Assembly: GCA_002314875.1 (NCBI GenBank)
Contig: DCHS01000052.1
Coordinates: 124,001-188,000, forward strand
Length of the DNA stretch: 64,000 bases
Reading direction: 5' to 3'
DNA from: Prevotellaceae bacterium UBA1746
Lineage (GTDB): Bacteria; Bacteroidota; Bacteroidia; Bacteroidales; Bacteroidaceae
The notes beneath the pieces are model-generated. The model did not search any database and had not been told where the DNA came from. It worked only from the letters and a program-made list of their open reading frames with translations. The first letter of the stretch is position 1; the number at the start of each line of letters is the position of its first letter. Shown here in pieces: positions 33,866 to 42,328 of this stretch. The position numbers and the translations under genes were made by a program.

Positions 33866-33905
33866 AAAAAAACTCCCTTACCGAATGGGTAAAGGAGTAT
33901 TTTAT
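33866..33905 (-). terminator. Terminator of rpmE2
   Basis: ACTCCCTTACC pairs with GGGTAAAGGAGT around GAAT with small mismatches; on the minus strand the stem is followed by a long T-run (the A-run at 33865-33872). Confidence 0.75.
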
Positions 33906-33924
33906 ATTCGTAAGTCCTTTCGGA

Positions 33925-34176
33925 TTACTTGCGGCTGCGAGCGTAGCGGCTCATGAACTTATCAACACGACCAGCGGTGTCGACGAGCTTGCTCTTACCA
34001 GTGTAGAAGGGGTGAGAAGTTGAAGAGATTTCAAGCTTTACTACGGGGTATTCTTCACCTTCGAAGATAACGGTGTCGTTAGTCTTGCAAGTAGAACGAG
34101 AAAGGAACATGTCGCCGTTGCTCATATCCTTGAATACAACGGGACGATAATTTTCAGGATGGAGACCTTGTTTCAT
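33925..34176 (-). CDS. rpmE2: 50S ribosomal protein L31, type B
   Basis: The 83-residue protein matches type B L31: MKQGLHPENYRPVVFKDMSN, then SRSTCKTNDTV, YPVVKLEISSTSHPFYTGK and GRVDKFMSRYARSRK. The four zinc cysteines of type A L31 are missing; only one Cys is present, so it is the zinc-independent form. It binds the 50S central protuberance and bridges the subunits. No type A copy is in the window. A promoter match at 34321-34351 gives an unusually long leader of about 140 nt with possible structure. Confidence 0.97.
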   Translation of the reverse strand: MKQGLHPENYRPVVFKDMSNGDMFLSRSTCKTNDTVIFEGEEYPVVKLEISSTSHPFYTGKSKLVDTAGRVDKFMSRYARSRK

Positions 34177-34232
34177 TGTGTGGTTTTTAGCTTTTGTTCG
34201 TTTATTAATAGTTAACGCTCCTTGCCAAACAT

Positions 34233-34320
34233 CACCCGAGCGAACACGGTTTCAGTCTTTTTTCTGGCAATTTACGCTGTCTTTCTTTTAGGAAAAGACA
34301 AAAATTACTTAAATCGGGTG
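34233..34320 (-). promoter_or_regulatory. Possible structured leader of rpmE2
   Basis: Within the leader, CACCCGA (34233-34239) is complementary to TCGGGTG (34314-34320), and TGTCTTT (34278-34284) to AAAGACA (34294-34300). Nested like this they would close a two-level RNA structure upstream of the L31 start. The outer pair sits at the very edge of the expected transcript start, so it may be only partly transcribed. Confidence 0.35.
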
Positions 34321-34351
34321 CAAATTTACGGCTAATTTTCTTTATGACAAA
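34321..34351 (-). promoter_or_regulatory. Promoter for rpmE2
   Basis: On the minus strand TTTG (34351-34348), 19-nt spacer and TAAATTTG (34328-34321). Confidence 0.7.
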
Positions 34352-34390
34352 CTTTTTCTGCGAATATTTGAGAGAAAAAAGTTCAGTTTT

Positions 34391-36415
34391 TCAGCTTTTG
34401 CTTTCTAAACCTATGATTTCTGCGAGTTTGCGGGCTTCTTTGCGTGCTGGTTTCCCCGTTTCGGTAAGTGGAAGAGTCTCTACCAAGAAGAAATGCTTGG
34501 GAATTTCATAAGCCGTTAACCTACTTTTAAGGACTTCCAAATCAAGCGGTTTCTCTCCTGTATAGAGGAGCGTTAACGCCTCTCCGAGATGCTCATCTGG
34601 TATGGCGGTTAGTTGATATGGAACACCGATATCGCCGAGTTTTGCTTCAATGGTTTCAAGTGATAGTTTGATGCCACCACTACATATTATATTGTCTTTT
34701 CGCCCTAAGATTCGGAATTCTCCCTCGCTGTTGATTTCGCAGAGATCATGGGTGTGGAGCGGAGTGGAGCAGAGAGACGGCGCATTGATGCAGAGACAGT
34801 TATCCTCGTCTTGCGAAATCTGAATCCTGTCGAGGACATGGTACCATTCCGACTGTGACGCTCCGTTAAGTCTTCGCATGGCAATGTGGGAAAGCGTTTC
34901 CGTCATGCCGTAGGTGCTATAAACTTCTCCCTGGCATGCTTGCAAAGCGTTATGAAGCGTTGTGCTGATGCTGCCGCCACCGATGATAATCTTGGGAATT
35001 TGTATGAAAAGATCTTTTTCTTCGGGTGTTTCCAAAGTTGCAAGGGCTTGCATAGGTGTTAGGGCGATAAACTTCGGAACAACGGTGATATCTTTCAGAG
35101 GGTGGGTTGAAGGAGCAACGAGACGAAGTCGGAGATGTCCGATTATGGCACGAACAACCATCATTTTTCCCGCAATATAGCGCAAAGGCATGCAAAGCAG
35201 GGCAGTGTCGTTTTCTTGCAAATCCAGGAATTTCAGCGTCATGCGTGCGCTGGCTTTCATTCGCTCTTTCTCAACACGGATGGTCTTCGGAGTACCGGTA
35301 CTACCGCTTGTATTGACTTCAATGGTTGGGTCGTCAGAATTCCATTCTTGTAAGAAGTTTCGATAGTCTTCCCAAAATTCGCGGTCTTTATCAAAACCAC
35401 ACCAAATGCGGTCACCTTTGATCTCCAAATGGATAGGCGTGTAATTGTCCACGAACAATTGGCCAGTTCCCAAACCTTGTGGCATGGTTAACTCCTTAGA
35501 ACCCGCCCACTGCGCAATAGCGTTGAGGCCCACATTACTTTCCAATGCGGAGGTCGCCCAATAACCGATGCCACGTTCCTTGGCCATTTCAATCCATTCT
35601 ACACAGCCTTTCAGACCGCCGTGGAGAGAAGGTTTCAAGATGATATATTGAGGACGAATGGTATTCAGGAGTCGTGCTTTCTCTTCTGGATCATTTATGC
35701 CAATGAGTTCCTCGTCAAGGGCAATAGGAATGGGAGTTTCCCGGCATAGAGCAGCCATCGTTTCCCATTGTCCTTGACGAATAGGCTGTTCGATACTGTG
35801 AATATCGTATTGGGCGAGTTCGCGTAAGCGCGACATCGCTTGTTCCGGCGTAAAACCGCCATTGGCATCAACTCGGAGTTCAACGACTTTGCGAGGATAA
35901 TGCTGGCGAAGTGTACGGATGAGTGAAATTTCTCGTTCCCAATCAATAGCCCCGATTTTAATCTTTACACAACGGAAACCTTGAGCCAGTTTCTCCTCCA
36001 TGCGTGCTTGCATTTCTTCGAAGGTTCCCATCCATACGAGGCCATTGATAACGATGCCTTTTTCTCCACGACTGAAAGCGTTTTCGAAAAGATGGTAGGG
36101 ATTACCTGTTGTTGCACAAGCCTTAAAGGAAAGGAAGGCGGTTTCTAAGCCGAAGAGAATGCTGGGATAGTCTTTGAGTAGATGATAAGGGATTTCCTCA
36201 GAGGCCTCAGCATATCTGCACGCTTCTGCTAAAACTTCCTCATATTCAGGAACATCGTCGCAACTTAACGCAGGAAGAGGCGCACACTCTCCGATACCGA
36301 AACTATCTTCTCTCTGGATGATGATGTACCAAATTTTGCGCGTACGGTAGACGCCGCGAGAGGTTCCCGCGGGTTGTTTGAACTGCAAAATATGGGGGAG
36401 AACGGAGATCGTCAT
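34391..36415 (-). CDS. menCE: Fused o-succinylbenzoate synthase / o-succinylbenzoate-CoA ligase (MenC-MenE)
   Basis: The 674-residue protein carries two consecutive steps of menaquinone synthesis. Residues 1 to about 330 are MenC, an enolase-superfamily dehydratase: KIKIG, RVDANGG, SIEQPI, ALDEEL and ILKPSLHGG give the lysines and metal-binding acids. From about 350 it is MenE, an acyl-adenylate ligase: NTSGSTGTPK, TYGMTET, GRKDNIICSGGIKL, and a C-terminal TETGKPARK with the catalytic lysine. The reading frame is continuous through the joint, with no stop or frameshift. The MenE half is short (about 320 residues). The start at 36415 overlaps the menB stop as TAATG, implying coupled translation; the longer frame adds only nine residues inside menB. 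Confidence 0.93.
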   Translation of the reverse strand: MTISVLPHILQFKQPAGTSRGVYRTRKIWYIIIQREDSFGIGECAPLPALSCDDVPEYEEVLAEACRYAEASEEIPYHLLKDYPSILFGLETAFLSFKACATTGNPYHLFENAFSRGEKGIVINGLVWMGTFEEMQARMEEKLAQGFRCVKIKIGAIDWEREISLIRTLRQHYPRKVVELRVDANGGFTPEQAMSRLRELAQYDIHSIEQPIRQGQWETMAALCRETPIPIALDEELIGINDPEEKARLLNTIRPQYIILKPSLHGGLKGCVEWIEMAKERGIGYWATSALESNVGLNAIAQWAGSKELTMPQGLGTGQLFVDNYTPIHLEIKGDRIWCGFDKDREFWEDYRNFLQEWNSDDPTIEVNTSGSTGTPKTIRVEKERMKASARMTLKFLDLQENDTALLCMPLRYIAGKMMVVRAIIGHLRLRLVAPSTHPLKDITVVPKFIALTPMQALATLETPEEKDLFIQIPKIIIGGGSISTTLHNALQACQGEVYSTYGMTETLSHIAMRRLNGASQSEWYHVLDRIQISQDEDNCLCINAPSLCSTPLHTHDLCEINSEGEFRILGRKDNIICSGGIKLSLETIEAKLGDIGVPYQLTAIPDEHLGEALTLLYTGEKPLDLEVLKSRLTAYEIPKHFFLVETLPLTETGKPARKEARKLAEIIGLESKS

Positions 36416-37272
36416 TACGGAAGTTTTGGGAATTTGCTCCAATCGGGCTTGCGCTTTTCAAGGAAAGCCTGGCCACCTTCGTGAGCCTCATCAATGAGGT
36501 AATAAAGCATGGTGGCATCACCAGCCAGTTCCTGAATACCAGCCTGGCCGTCGAGTTCTGCATTGAGACCGGCCTTGATCATACGGAGAGCAAGGGGGGA
36601 GCGTTCCATCATGGTCTTTGCCCAACTTACCACTTCATCTTCCAACTGATCGAAAGGCACGACTTTGTTGACCATACCCATACGTTCTGCCTCTTCGGCA
36701 GTGTACAGACGGCACATAAACCAGATTTCGCGTGCCTTTTTCTGGCCGACAATGCGAGCAAGGTAGCTGGCACCGAAACCAGCGTCGAAAGAACCTACTT
36801 TAGGACCTGTCTGTCCGAAATGAGCATTCTCGGAAGCGATAGTCAAGTCGCACATCAAGTGAAGTACATGACCACCGCCAACAGCGAAACCGTTGACCAT
36901 AGCGATGACGGGTTTTGGAAGCGAACGAATCTGCTTCTGAACATCCAAAACATTGAGGCGGGGAACACCGTCGCCACCAACATAACCACCACGACCCTTG
37001 ACATGCATATCGCCGCCAGAGCAGAAGGCTTCCGTCTTCAAACGCTCCTCTTCGCTCTGACCTTCCACCTTGGGACTGTGAGCGCCCGTCAGTACCACCA
37101 CGCAGATACTAGGATTTTCGCGGCAGATGTGGAAAGCATCGCTGATTTCGCTGACTGTCAACGGTGTGAAGGCGTTGCGGTAGCGAGGACGATTAATGGT
37201 AATGCGGGCAATGCCCTCGTAAATATCGAAAAGGATTTCTTGGTATTCCTTAATGGTTTTCCAGGTTCGCAT
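36415..37272 (-). CDS. menB: 1,4-dihydroxy-2-naphthoyl-CoA synthase
   Basis: MenB closes the second ring of the naphthoquinone from o-succinylbenzoyl-CoA. The 285-residue crotonase-fold protein shows ARITINRPRYRNAFTPLTV, CSGGDMHVKG for the oxyanion hole, MVNGFAVGGGHVLHLMCDLT, FGQTGPKVGSFDAGFG and SWAKTMMERSPLALRMIK, all typical. The start at 37272 (MRTWKTIKEY) lies 1 nt after the menD stop; an ATG at 37293 would overlap menD by 20 nt. It is translationally linked to both neighbours. Confidence 0.96.
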   Translation of the reverse strand: MRTWKTIKEYQEILFDIYEGIARITINRPRYRNAFTPLTVSEISDAFHICRENPSICVVVLTGAHSPKVEGQSEEERLKTEAFCSGGDMHVKGRGGYVGGDGVPRLNVLDVQKQIRSLPKPVIAMVNGFAVGGGHVLHLMCDLTIASENAHFGQTGPKVGSFDAGFGASYLARIVGQKKAREIWFMCRLYTAEEAERMGMVNKVVPFDQLEDEVVSWAKTMMERSPLALRMIKAGLNAELDGQAGIQELAGDATMLYYLIDEAHEGGQAFLEKRKPDWSKFPKLP

Positions 37273-37273
37273 A

Positions 37274-38746
37274 TTATTGGATATTGATTTCAAAAAGTAC
37301 GGGACGGTCTGATGGCATTTCTTTCAGTTTTGCAAGAAAGTCTTCATAATCGTCGTCTAAATGGTTTGTAGAAGCCTGAATGTAATTGCAGTGGTAGCTG
37401 TCTGCGATACCGCGAGCAGAATTGCTATGACCAGCGGCAACGAATTCGTCAAGCGCAGGAGATGCTGTCAGGCCGGGAAGTTTGTAGAAGATATCTCCTC
37501 TATTATTATTAATAAGGAGAATGCGAAGATTGCCTTTGAGATGTTGGTTCCAAAGGGCGTTGCAGTCATAGAAGAAACTTAGGTCTCCGAGAACGCAGAG
37601 GACAGGATGATCAGTGACGAGGCTGTAACCCGCTGCTACAGAGAGAGAACCTTCGATGCCGTTTGTTCCGCGGTTGCAATAGACTGCGTCAGCAAGATTT
37701 GAAAGTTTGCGATTCGCCCAACGCACACTGGTGCTGTTTCCTAAGAAAAGTGCCTCCCACTCGTGAGGGGTAGTCATTATTTGCAAAGGAGGAAGTTTGA
37801 GGGCATCAGCAATCTGGTTGAGAGCCATTTCCGGGTTGCAACGAACCTTTGCTGTAAGGTGGCAGAATGTATCGGGGAGTTCGTCGCTCTCGTCAATTCG
37901 GATGACCGATATATTTTGTGTGCGTAGCCAGAGTTTGATGTTCTTTTCGACCAAAGCCCCTCCGAGGTGGAGCACAAAGTCAGGAACTGTTTCTGGTTCA
38001 AAGAAAGCAGCCTCACTTTGGTTGCTGATATTTTCTGCATAGATCTGCCAGCCAGCCTTCTTCAAACGGAGAAGCGCTGACATGGCGGCATTTTCATATT
38101 GGCCAATGATTACCAGCGGGTGTTTTGCGTTGCAAATTTCCTGAAGAAGCTCATCGGGGATGGGCTGAGAACACTGCGGCTGATATTGACGGATCACGCT
38201 GACTTCTGGAAGTTCCGGGGTTGAGAATTCGAAGAGTGGCTCAGTAATCGGAACATTGATATGAACCGGTTGTCCTCCGTTGTTTTGCGTTGCCAGAATC
38301 GCTTCATTGATCAAGCGGTTGCAGTACCAGTCATCTTCTTCATTCTCTGTGAGTTGCCAACTCTTTGCATAAGGATACAAGGCGTTAGGCTGGGGGAGCG
38401 TCTGGCCGTCTAACTGGCCAATCCAGGCTTCGGGGCGGTCAGCGGAAATAACGATGAGCGGTATGTGGCGGTAATAGGCTTCTGCAACACCGGGAAGTGT
38501 GTTCAGCAAGGCACTGCCACTTGTCACACAAATTACGACAGGCTTGCGGGTTTTCAACCAAATACCGATAGCGACGAAAGCAGCAGAGCGTTCGTCTGTA
38601 ATCGGATGCAGGCGAATTTCCTGACATTCGTTGAGGTTATGGACGATGATGCCGTTCCTACTGCCAGGGCATACCACAGCGTCCTTAATGCCGTGGGCAA
38701 GAAGGAGAGCCGTCAGTGTATTTACATGATGCTTATTGCAGAACAT
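37274..38746 (-). CDS. menD: 2-succinyl-5-enolpyruvyl-6-hydroxy-3-cyclohexene-1-carboxylate synthase
   Basis: MenD is the thiamine-diphosphate enzyme that adds 2-oxoglutarate to isochorismate, the first committed step of menaquinone synthesis. The 490-residue protein carries VVCPGSRNGIIVH, TDERSAAFVAIGI with the ThDP-activating Glu, VTSGSALLNTLPG, SADRP and the ThDP-binding GDLSFFYDCNAL ending in NNNRGDIF. At 490 residues it is shorter than the usual 550-580; the middle domain is compact but key motifs are present. It overlaps menF by 14 nt. Confidence 0.95.
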   Translation of the reverse strand: MFCNKHHVNTLTALLLAHGIKDAVVCPGSRNGIIVHNLNECQEIRLHPITDERSAAFVAIGIWLKTRKPVVICVTSGSALLNTLPGVAEAYYRHIPLIVISADRPEAWIGQLDGQTLPQPNALYPYAKSWQLTENEEDDWYCNRLINEAILATQNNGGQPVHINVPITEPLFEFSTPELPEVSVIRQYQPQCSQPIPDELLQEICNAKHPLVIIGQYENAAMSALLRLKKAGWQIYAENISNQSEAAFFEPETVPDFVLHLGGALVEKNIKLWLRTQNISVIRIDESDELPDTFCHLTAKVRCNPEMALNQIADALKLPPLQIMTTPHEWEALFLGNSTSVRWANRKLSNLADAVYCNRGTNGIEGSLSVAAGYSLVTDHPVLCVLGDLSFFYDCNALWNQHLKGNLRILLINNNRGDIFYKLPGLTASPALDEFVAAGHSNSARGIADSYHCNYIQASTNHLDDDYEDFLAKLKEMPSDRPVLFEINIQ

Positions 38747-39752
38747 TGAGCATGGTCTTTAATTTTCGTTGCGTTTCTATCCATTCACTTTCAGCGTCGC
38801 TTTCAGCGAGAAGTCCGCCACCGGCATAGAGATGGGCAGTGGGACCTGTGAGTTGCATGCAGCGAAGCGTAACGAAGAGATGAGTTCCTGCCTCCAAATG
38901 AATGGGGCCAGAAAATCCCGCATAGTAGAGGCGGTTGTGATGTTCGATTTGGTTGATGAGCGAAGCCGCTTTGACCGTAGGGAGGCCACAGACTGCGGGC
39001 GTAGGATGAAGGGCTGCGATGATCGGACCTATATCGGGGCAGTCGTCCATACTGAAATCCGTACAGAGATGGACCAACTGACCAGCAATCTTTGTGTGAA
39101 CAGCAGAGAATTGGTGGGGGATTCCGAGTTCTTCCAAACGGTTCTCAATATATTCTGCCACAATACGCTGTTCCTCGCGATTCTTCTGCGACCATTGAGC
39201 CGGTTTGAGGTGCGCCGCTTCCTCTATGCTCATCGTTGCAGCAAGTGCCATTGTCCTCAGTGTTCCTTCTTTTTCCTCCAGCAGAACTTCCGGCGTTGCG
39301 ATGAGCCAGTTTTCTTGATTAGGCGTCTCAATCAGCGCGACATAACTATGAGGATAATGGTGACATGCTACGATGAAAAGGTTATGCAAATCATCAGCAT
39401 CAAGGATGGAATCCATCTGCAAACGCAGACCGCGCGAAAGCACTATCTTCTTGATTTCCTGGCTTTTCAGACATTTGATGCACGCCTGAAACTCTTCGAG
39501 ATAGCGAAGGCGGCGTTGGGAGTCATCGCTGGTATATTCAATATGTCTAGCAGAGAAACGATTCGGAACTATCCACGAGAATTCCTCGTCGGGTATAAAG
39601 AGCAAAGTCGGGCATTTTCCTCCAACGGAAAAGGGCGCAAAGACATAGCCTGACTGTTTGCCAAGTTCTCTGATATGATTGATGGTCAGCACTTTGCTGC
39701 ACCTCAACTCATGAACGACCTTTTCTTCAGGAAGACGGTAGAGGATATTCAT
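38733..39752 (-). CDS. menF: Isochorismate synthase
   Basis: The enzyme isomerises chorismate to isochorismate, the entry into the menaquinone pathway. The 339-residue protein is the chorismate-binding type: KKIVLSRGLRLQM, PEVLLEEKEGTLRTMALAAT, SQKNREEQRIVAEYIENRLE, HPTPAVCGLPTVKA and YYAGFSGPI, ending in LYAGGGLLAESDAESEW, a strong family signature. The N-terminal part is short. It begins four bases inside mazG (ATGA overlap) and ends 14 nt inside menD. Siderophore EntC is the alternative, excluded by the adjacent menD, menB and menCE. Confidence 0.95.
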   Translation of the reverse strand: MNILYRLPEEKVVHELRCSKVLTINHIRELGKQSGYVFAPFSVGGKCPTLLFIPDEEFSWIVPNRFSARHIEYTSDDSQRRLRYLEEFQACIKCLKSQEIKKIVLSRGLRLQMDSILDADDLHNLFIVACHHYPHSYVALIETPNQENWLIATPEVLLEEKEGTLRTMALAATMSIEEAAHLKPAQWSQKNREEQRIVAEYIENRLEELGIPHQFSAVHTKIAGQLVHLCTDFSMDDCPDIGPIIAALHPTPAVCGLPTVKAASLINQIEHHNRLYYAGFSGPIHLEAGTHLFVTLRCMQLTGPTAHLYAGGGLLAESDAESEWIETQRKLKTMLNVLQ

Positions 39753-40576
39753 TCTCTCTCGAGTTTCTTTGCTTCTTCCCAGATTTCATCCATCTCGGCC
39801 AAGGTCATATCCGTGAGTTTACGGCCTTGCTTTAAGGTATGTTCCTCCAAATAGTTAAAGCGGCGGATGAACTTCTGGTTGGTATGTTCCAATGCGTTAT
39901 CGGGATTGATTTTGAAGAGGCGGGCAGCATTGATCATAGAGAAAAGCACATCACCGAATTCCTCTTCGGCCTTCTGCTTATCCATATTCTCCACCTCTGC
40001 CTCGAATTCAGAAATCTCTTCTTTCACCTTGTCCCAAACCTGGGAACGATCTTCCCAGTCAAAACCTACATTACGGGCTTTGTCCTGAATGCGGTAAGCC
40101 TTGATGAGGGTGGGCAGAGAAGAGGGAACGCCGCTGAGGACGCTCTCATTGCCGTCTTTCTCTACCTGCTTGATCTTCTCCCACATCTTCGAAACATCGG
40201 TTTCATTCTTAATGTCAATCTTGCATCCAATTTTCTCACCTGCCGCTTCGATGTCAGCGGGAGGGAAAACATGAGGATGGCGGAAGATGAGTTTGTCGCA
40301 GAGTTTCTGGCAGACATCAGCGATATCAAAAGCCTCCTTCTCGCTGCCAATCTTAGCATAGAAAAGGACATGGAGAAGTACATCACCTAATTCCTTACAA
40401 ATCTCTTTGTTGTCGCTTTTCATCAGCGCGTCACAGAGTTCGTAAGTTTCTTCTATCGTGTTGGGACGCAGCGATTCGTTGGTCTGCTTTCGGTCCCAGG
40501 GACATTTTTCACGGAGTTCGTCGAGCACATCGAGAAGACGGCCGAAGGCTTCCATTTGTTGTTCGCGGGTATGCAT
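39749..40576 (-). CDS. mazG: Nucleoside triphosphate pyrophosphohydrolase
   Basis: MazG hydrolyses (deoxy)nucleoside triphosphates to monophosphate and pyrophosphate, cleaning damaged nucleotides. The 275-residue protein holds two MazG all-alpha domains: the first with CPWDRKQTNESLRPNTIEET and the metal motif E-x2-E with ELGDVLLHVLFYAKI; the second with FDWEDRSQVWDKVKEEISEF and EEEFGDVLFSMINAARLFKI. Length matches two-domain E. coli MazG (263). Stop and start overlap with menF as ATGA. Its position before men genes is probably operon convenience rather than a shared pathway. Confidence 0.95.
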   Translation of the reverse strand: MHTREQQMEAFGRLLDVLDELREKCPWDRKQTNESLRPNTIEETYELCDALMKSDNKEICKELGDVLLHVLFYAKIGSEKEAFDIADVCQKLCDKLIFRHPHVFPPADIEAAGEKIGCKIDIKNETDVSKMWEKIKQVEKDGNESVLSGVPSSLPTLIKAYRIQDKARNVGFDWEDRSQVWDKVKEEISEFEAEVENMDKQKAEEEFGDVLFSMINAARLFKINPDNALEHTNQKFIRRFNYLEEHTLKQGRKLTDMTLAEMDEIWEEAKKLERE

Positions 40577-40578
40577 TG

Positions 40579-41259
40579 TTACTTATGTTGGCGTTGAACA
40601 AGTTTCTCAATTTCTGGAATGATGATGTGTCCGCGACTAAGATAGATGAGGTTGTCTTCCTTCAACTTATTCAGCATTTTAGACACATTGAGGCGGGTAG
40701 TTACCAGTTCGTTTGCAAGTTCTACCATCCCGATTTCCAATTCCTTATGACCTGCGGGACGAGTGGCACGGGCAAGGATGAAATAGACAAAGCGCTCCTC
40801 GAGAGGATCAGGAAGTTTTTTCCATAAGCGTCCTTCCCAAACTTGTTTCGCTGAGCAGACAAAATTGAGATAGTTGATGTGGAAAGTAATGTAGTTAAAG
40901 AGAATATCCCTGACCTCGTGCTTGGGAACAATGAGGATACTCGTTTCCCGGACAGCACGGAAAGTTGCGCTGTAATACGGGCGACGACCGAAGAGGCGGT
41001 CGGGTTGCAGTACAGTCGGTTTGTCCGAGATTTCCCGGAAGAGATAGCTACCATCATCTGCACGCATCTCCTTGGCAATGACACCGGAGATGATACAGAT
41101 TAAATCTCCACAAGCCTGATCTGCGCTCACGATTGTTTCTCCCGGCTGGAAAGTACGGAAGTCAAAGTGAATCTTTGAGGCAATGCTCATGAAGTCGTCG
41201 CGGCTTATTCCTTGAAATAGGGGAATGCCGACAAGGCGGTTAAAAAAGTTGCTTTCCAT
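40579..41259 (-). CDS. Crp/Fnr-family transcriptional regulator
   Basis: The 226-residue protein has a cyclic-nucleotide-binding-like beta-barrel (FQPGETIVSADQACGDLICI) and a C-terminal winged helix with MVELANELVTTRLNVSKMLN, the recognition helix, followed by LIYLSRGHIII. No Cys cluster of the Fnr type is present at the N-terminus, and the phosphate-binding RxS of CRP is not clear, so the ligand is unknown. It lies 2 nt upstream of mazG and in the same strand block as the menaquinone genes, a plausible link to respiratory state, but by position only. Confidence 0.9.
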   Translation of the reverse strand: MESNFFNRLVGIPLFQGISRDDFMSIASKIHFDFRTFQPGETIVSADQACGDLICIISGVIAKEMRADDGSYLFREISDKPTVLQPDRLFGRRPYYSATFRAVRETSILIVPKHEVRDILFNYITFHINYLNFVCSAKQVWEGRLWKKLPDPLEERFVYFILARATRPAGHKELEIGMVELANELVTTRLNVSKMLNKLKEDNLIYLSRGHIIIPEIEKLVQRQHK

Positions 41260-41288
41260 AAATTATAGTGTTCAGCAAGACTGAAAGA

Positions 41289-42287
41289 TTATTTTACGAT
41301 ATATCTGGCAAAGCCTTCAGACTGCCAGGTTTGCAGATTGCCGTTCTCGTCTGCATAAATAAGGTAAACCTGAATGTTTGAGTGCTTACTAGCAAAAGCT
41401 TTAGCCTTTTCGAGACCCATTACCATAAAAGAGGTGGCATAGGCATCGGCGAGCGCACAACTCGGAGCGATAACCGTTGCCGAGAGCAGGCTGTGATTAA
41501 CAGGGTAACCTGTGTGAGGATCAATGGTGTGTGCTACCTTCTTACCTCCTTTATAGTAGAAATTGCGGTAGTTTCCGGAAGTTGCAATGCCACAATCTGT
41601 AAGACTGATAATCTGCTGTATCTCATTATTCACATTGGTAGAATCGTCCACGGGCTTGTTAATGCCCAGCGTCCAGTTTTTGCCGTCAGGATTTTTTCCT
41701 TTGACGACAACCTCGCCACCGATTTCCACCATGTAGTTTGTACAGCCTTTCTTTGAAAGCATACGGGCAACGCAGTCCACACCATAGCCTTTGGCAATAG
41801 CGCCACAATCCAGCGTGGTGCGATTATCTTTGCGTTCGAGTTTCTTTCCTTTGAAAGACAATAGGTTATAACCAATGAAAGGACGGATGGAGTCTATCAT
41901 TTCAGGGGTTACATTGTCGCTGTTCTTAAAGCCGAATCCCCAGGCATTAACGAGAGGAGCAACGGTCATATCAAAATCACCGTTCGTTTCCTCGCTGACT
42001 TTTAAGCCGAGTTTTACAACTTCAGTAAAGAGAGCGTTATCTTCGTATTCCTCTCCGCGGTTAAAGCGGGAAAGTGTACTGGAATCGTTAAACATGGAGA
42101 GGGCATTGTCAACATCCTGGAGACAATCCATGATGTCGTCGCTAAAATCCTCTGTTGCAGCGTATTTGATGTGATAAATTGTGCCGAATATTTTTCCTTC
42201 GCTGTCGCGGTATTTACTTCTGGAGAGCGTGAAGGCTGTTCCCGCAATCAAAGCGATGAGAAAGAGTATTGAAAGAATACGTTTCAT
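41289..42287 (-). CDS. apbE: FAD:protein FMN transferase
   Basis: ApbE attaches FMN covalently to a Thr in exported flavoproteins such as NqrB, NqrC and RnfG. The 332-residue protein has an N-terminal export signal or anchor (ILSILFLIALIAGTAFTLS) and then the ApbE fold: FDMTVAPLVNAWGFGFK, TTLDCGAIAKGYGVDCVA, YMVEIGGEVVVKG and ATSGNYRNFYYKGGKKVAHT with DPHTGYPV, and ADAYATSFMVMG near the end. No lipobox cysteine is seen. Its targets, the Na+-translocating NADH:quinone complex, use menaquinone, which fits the nearby men genes. Confidence 0.95.
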   Translation of the reverse strand: MKRILSILFLIALIAGTAFTLSRSKYRDSEGKIFGTIYHIKYAATEDFSDDIMDCLQDVDNALSMFNDSSTLSRFNRGEEYEDNALFTEVVKLGLKVSEETNGDFDMTVAPLVNAWGFGFKNSDNVTPEMIDSIRPFIGYNLLSFKGKKLERKDNRTTLDCGAIAKGYGVDCVARMLSKKGCTNYMVEIGGEVVVKGKNPDGKNWTLGINKPVDDSTNVNNEIQQIISLTDCGIATSGNYRNFYYKGGKKVAHTIDPHTGYPVNHSLLSATVIAPSCALADAYATSFMVMGLEKAKAFASKHSNIQVYLIYADENGNLQTWQSEGFARYIVK

Positions 42288-42328
42288 TGTAAATGAGTTT
42301 TGTTCTTGATTCTCTGAACCTTCCTGTT

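Noticed and set aside
34391..36415. menC and menE as two genes split by a hidden frameshift
   Set aside because: The frame is open through the joint and both domains are in the same phase, so one protein is the direct reading.
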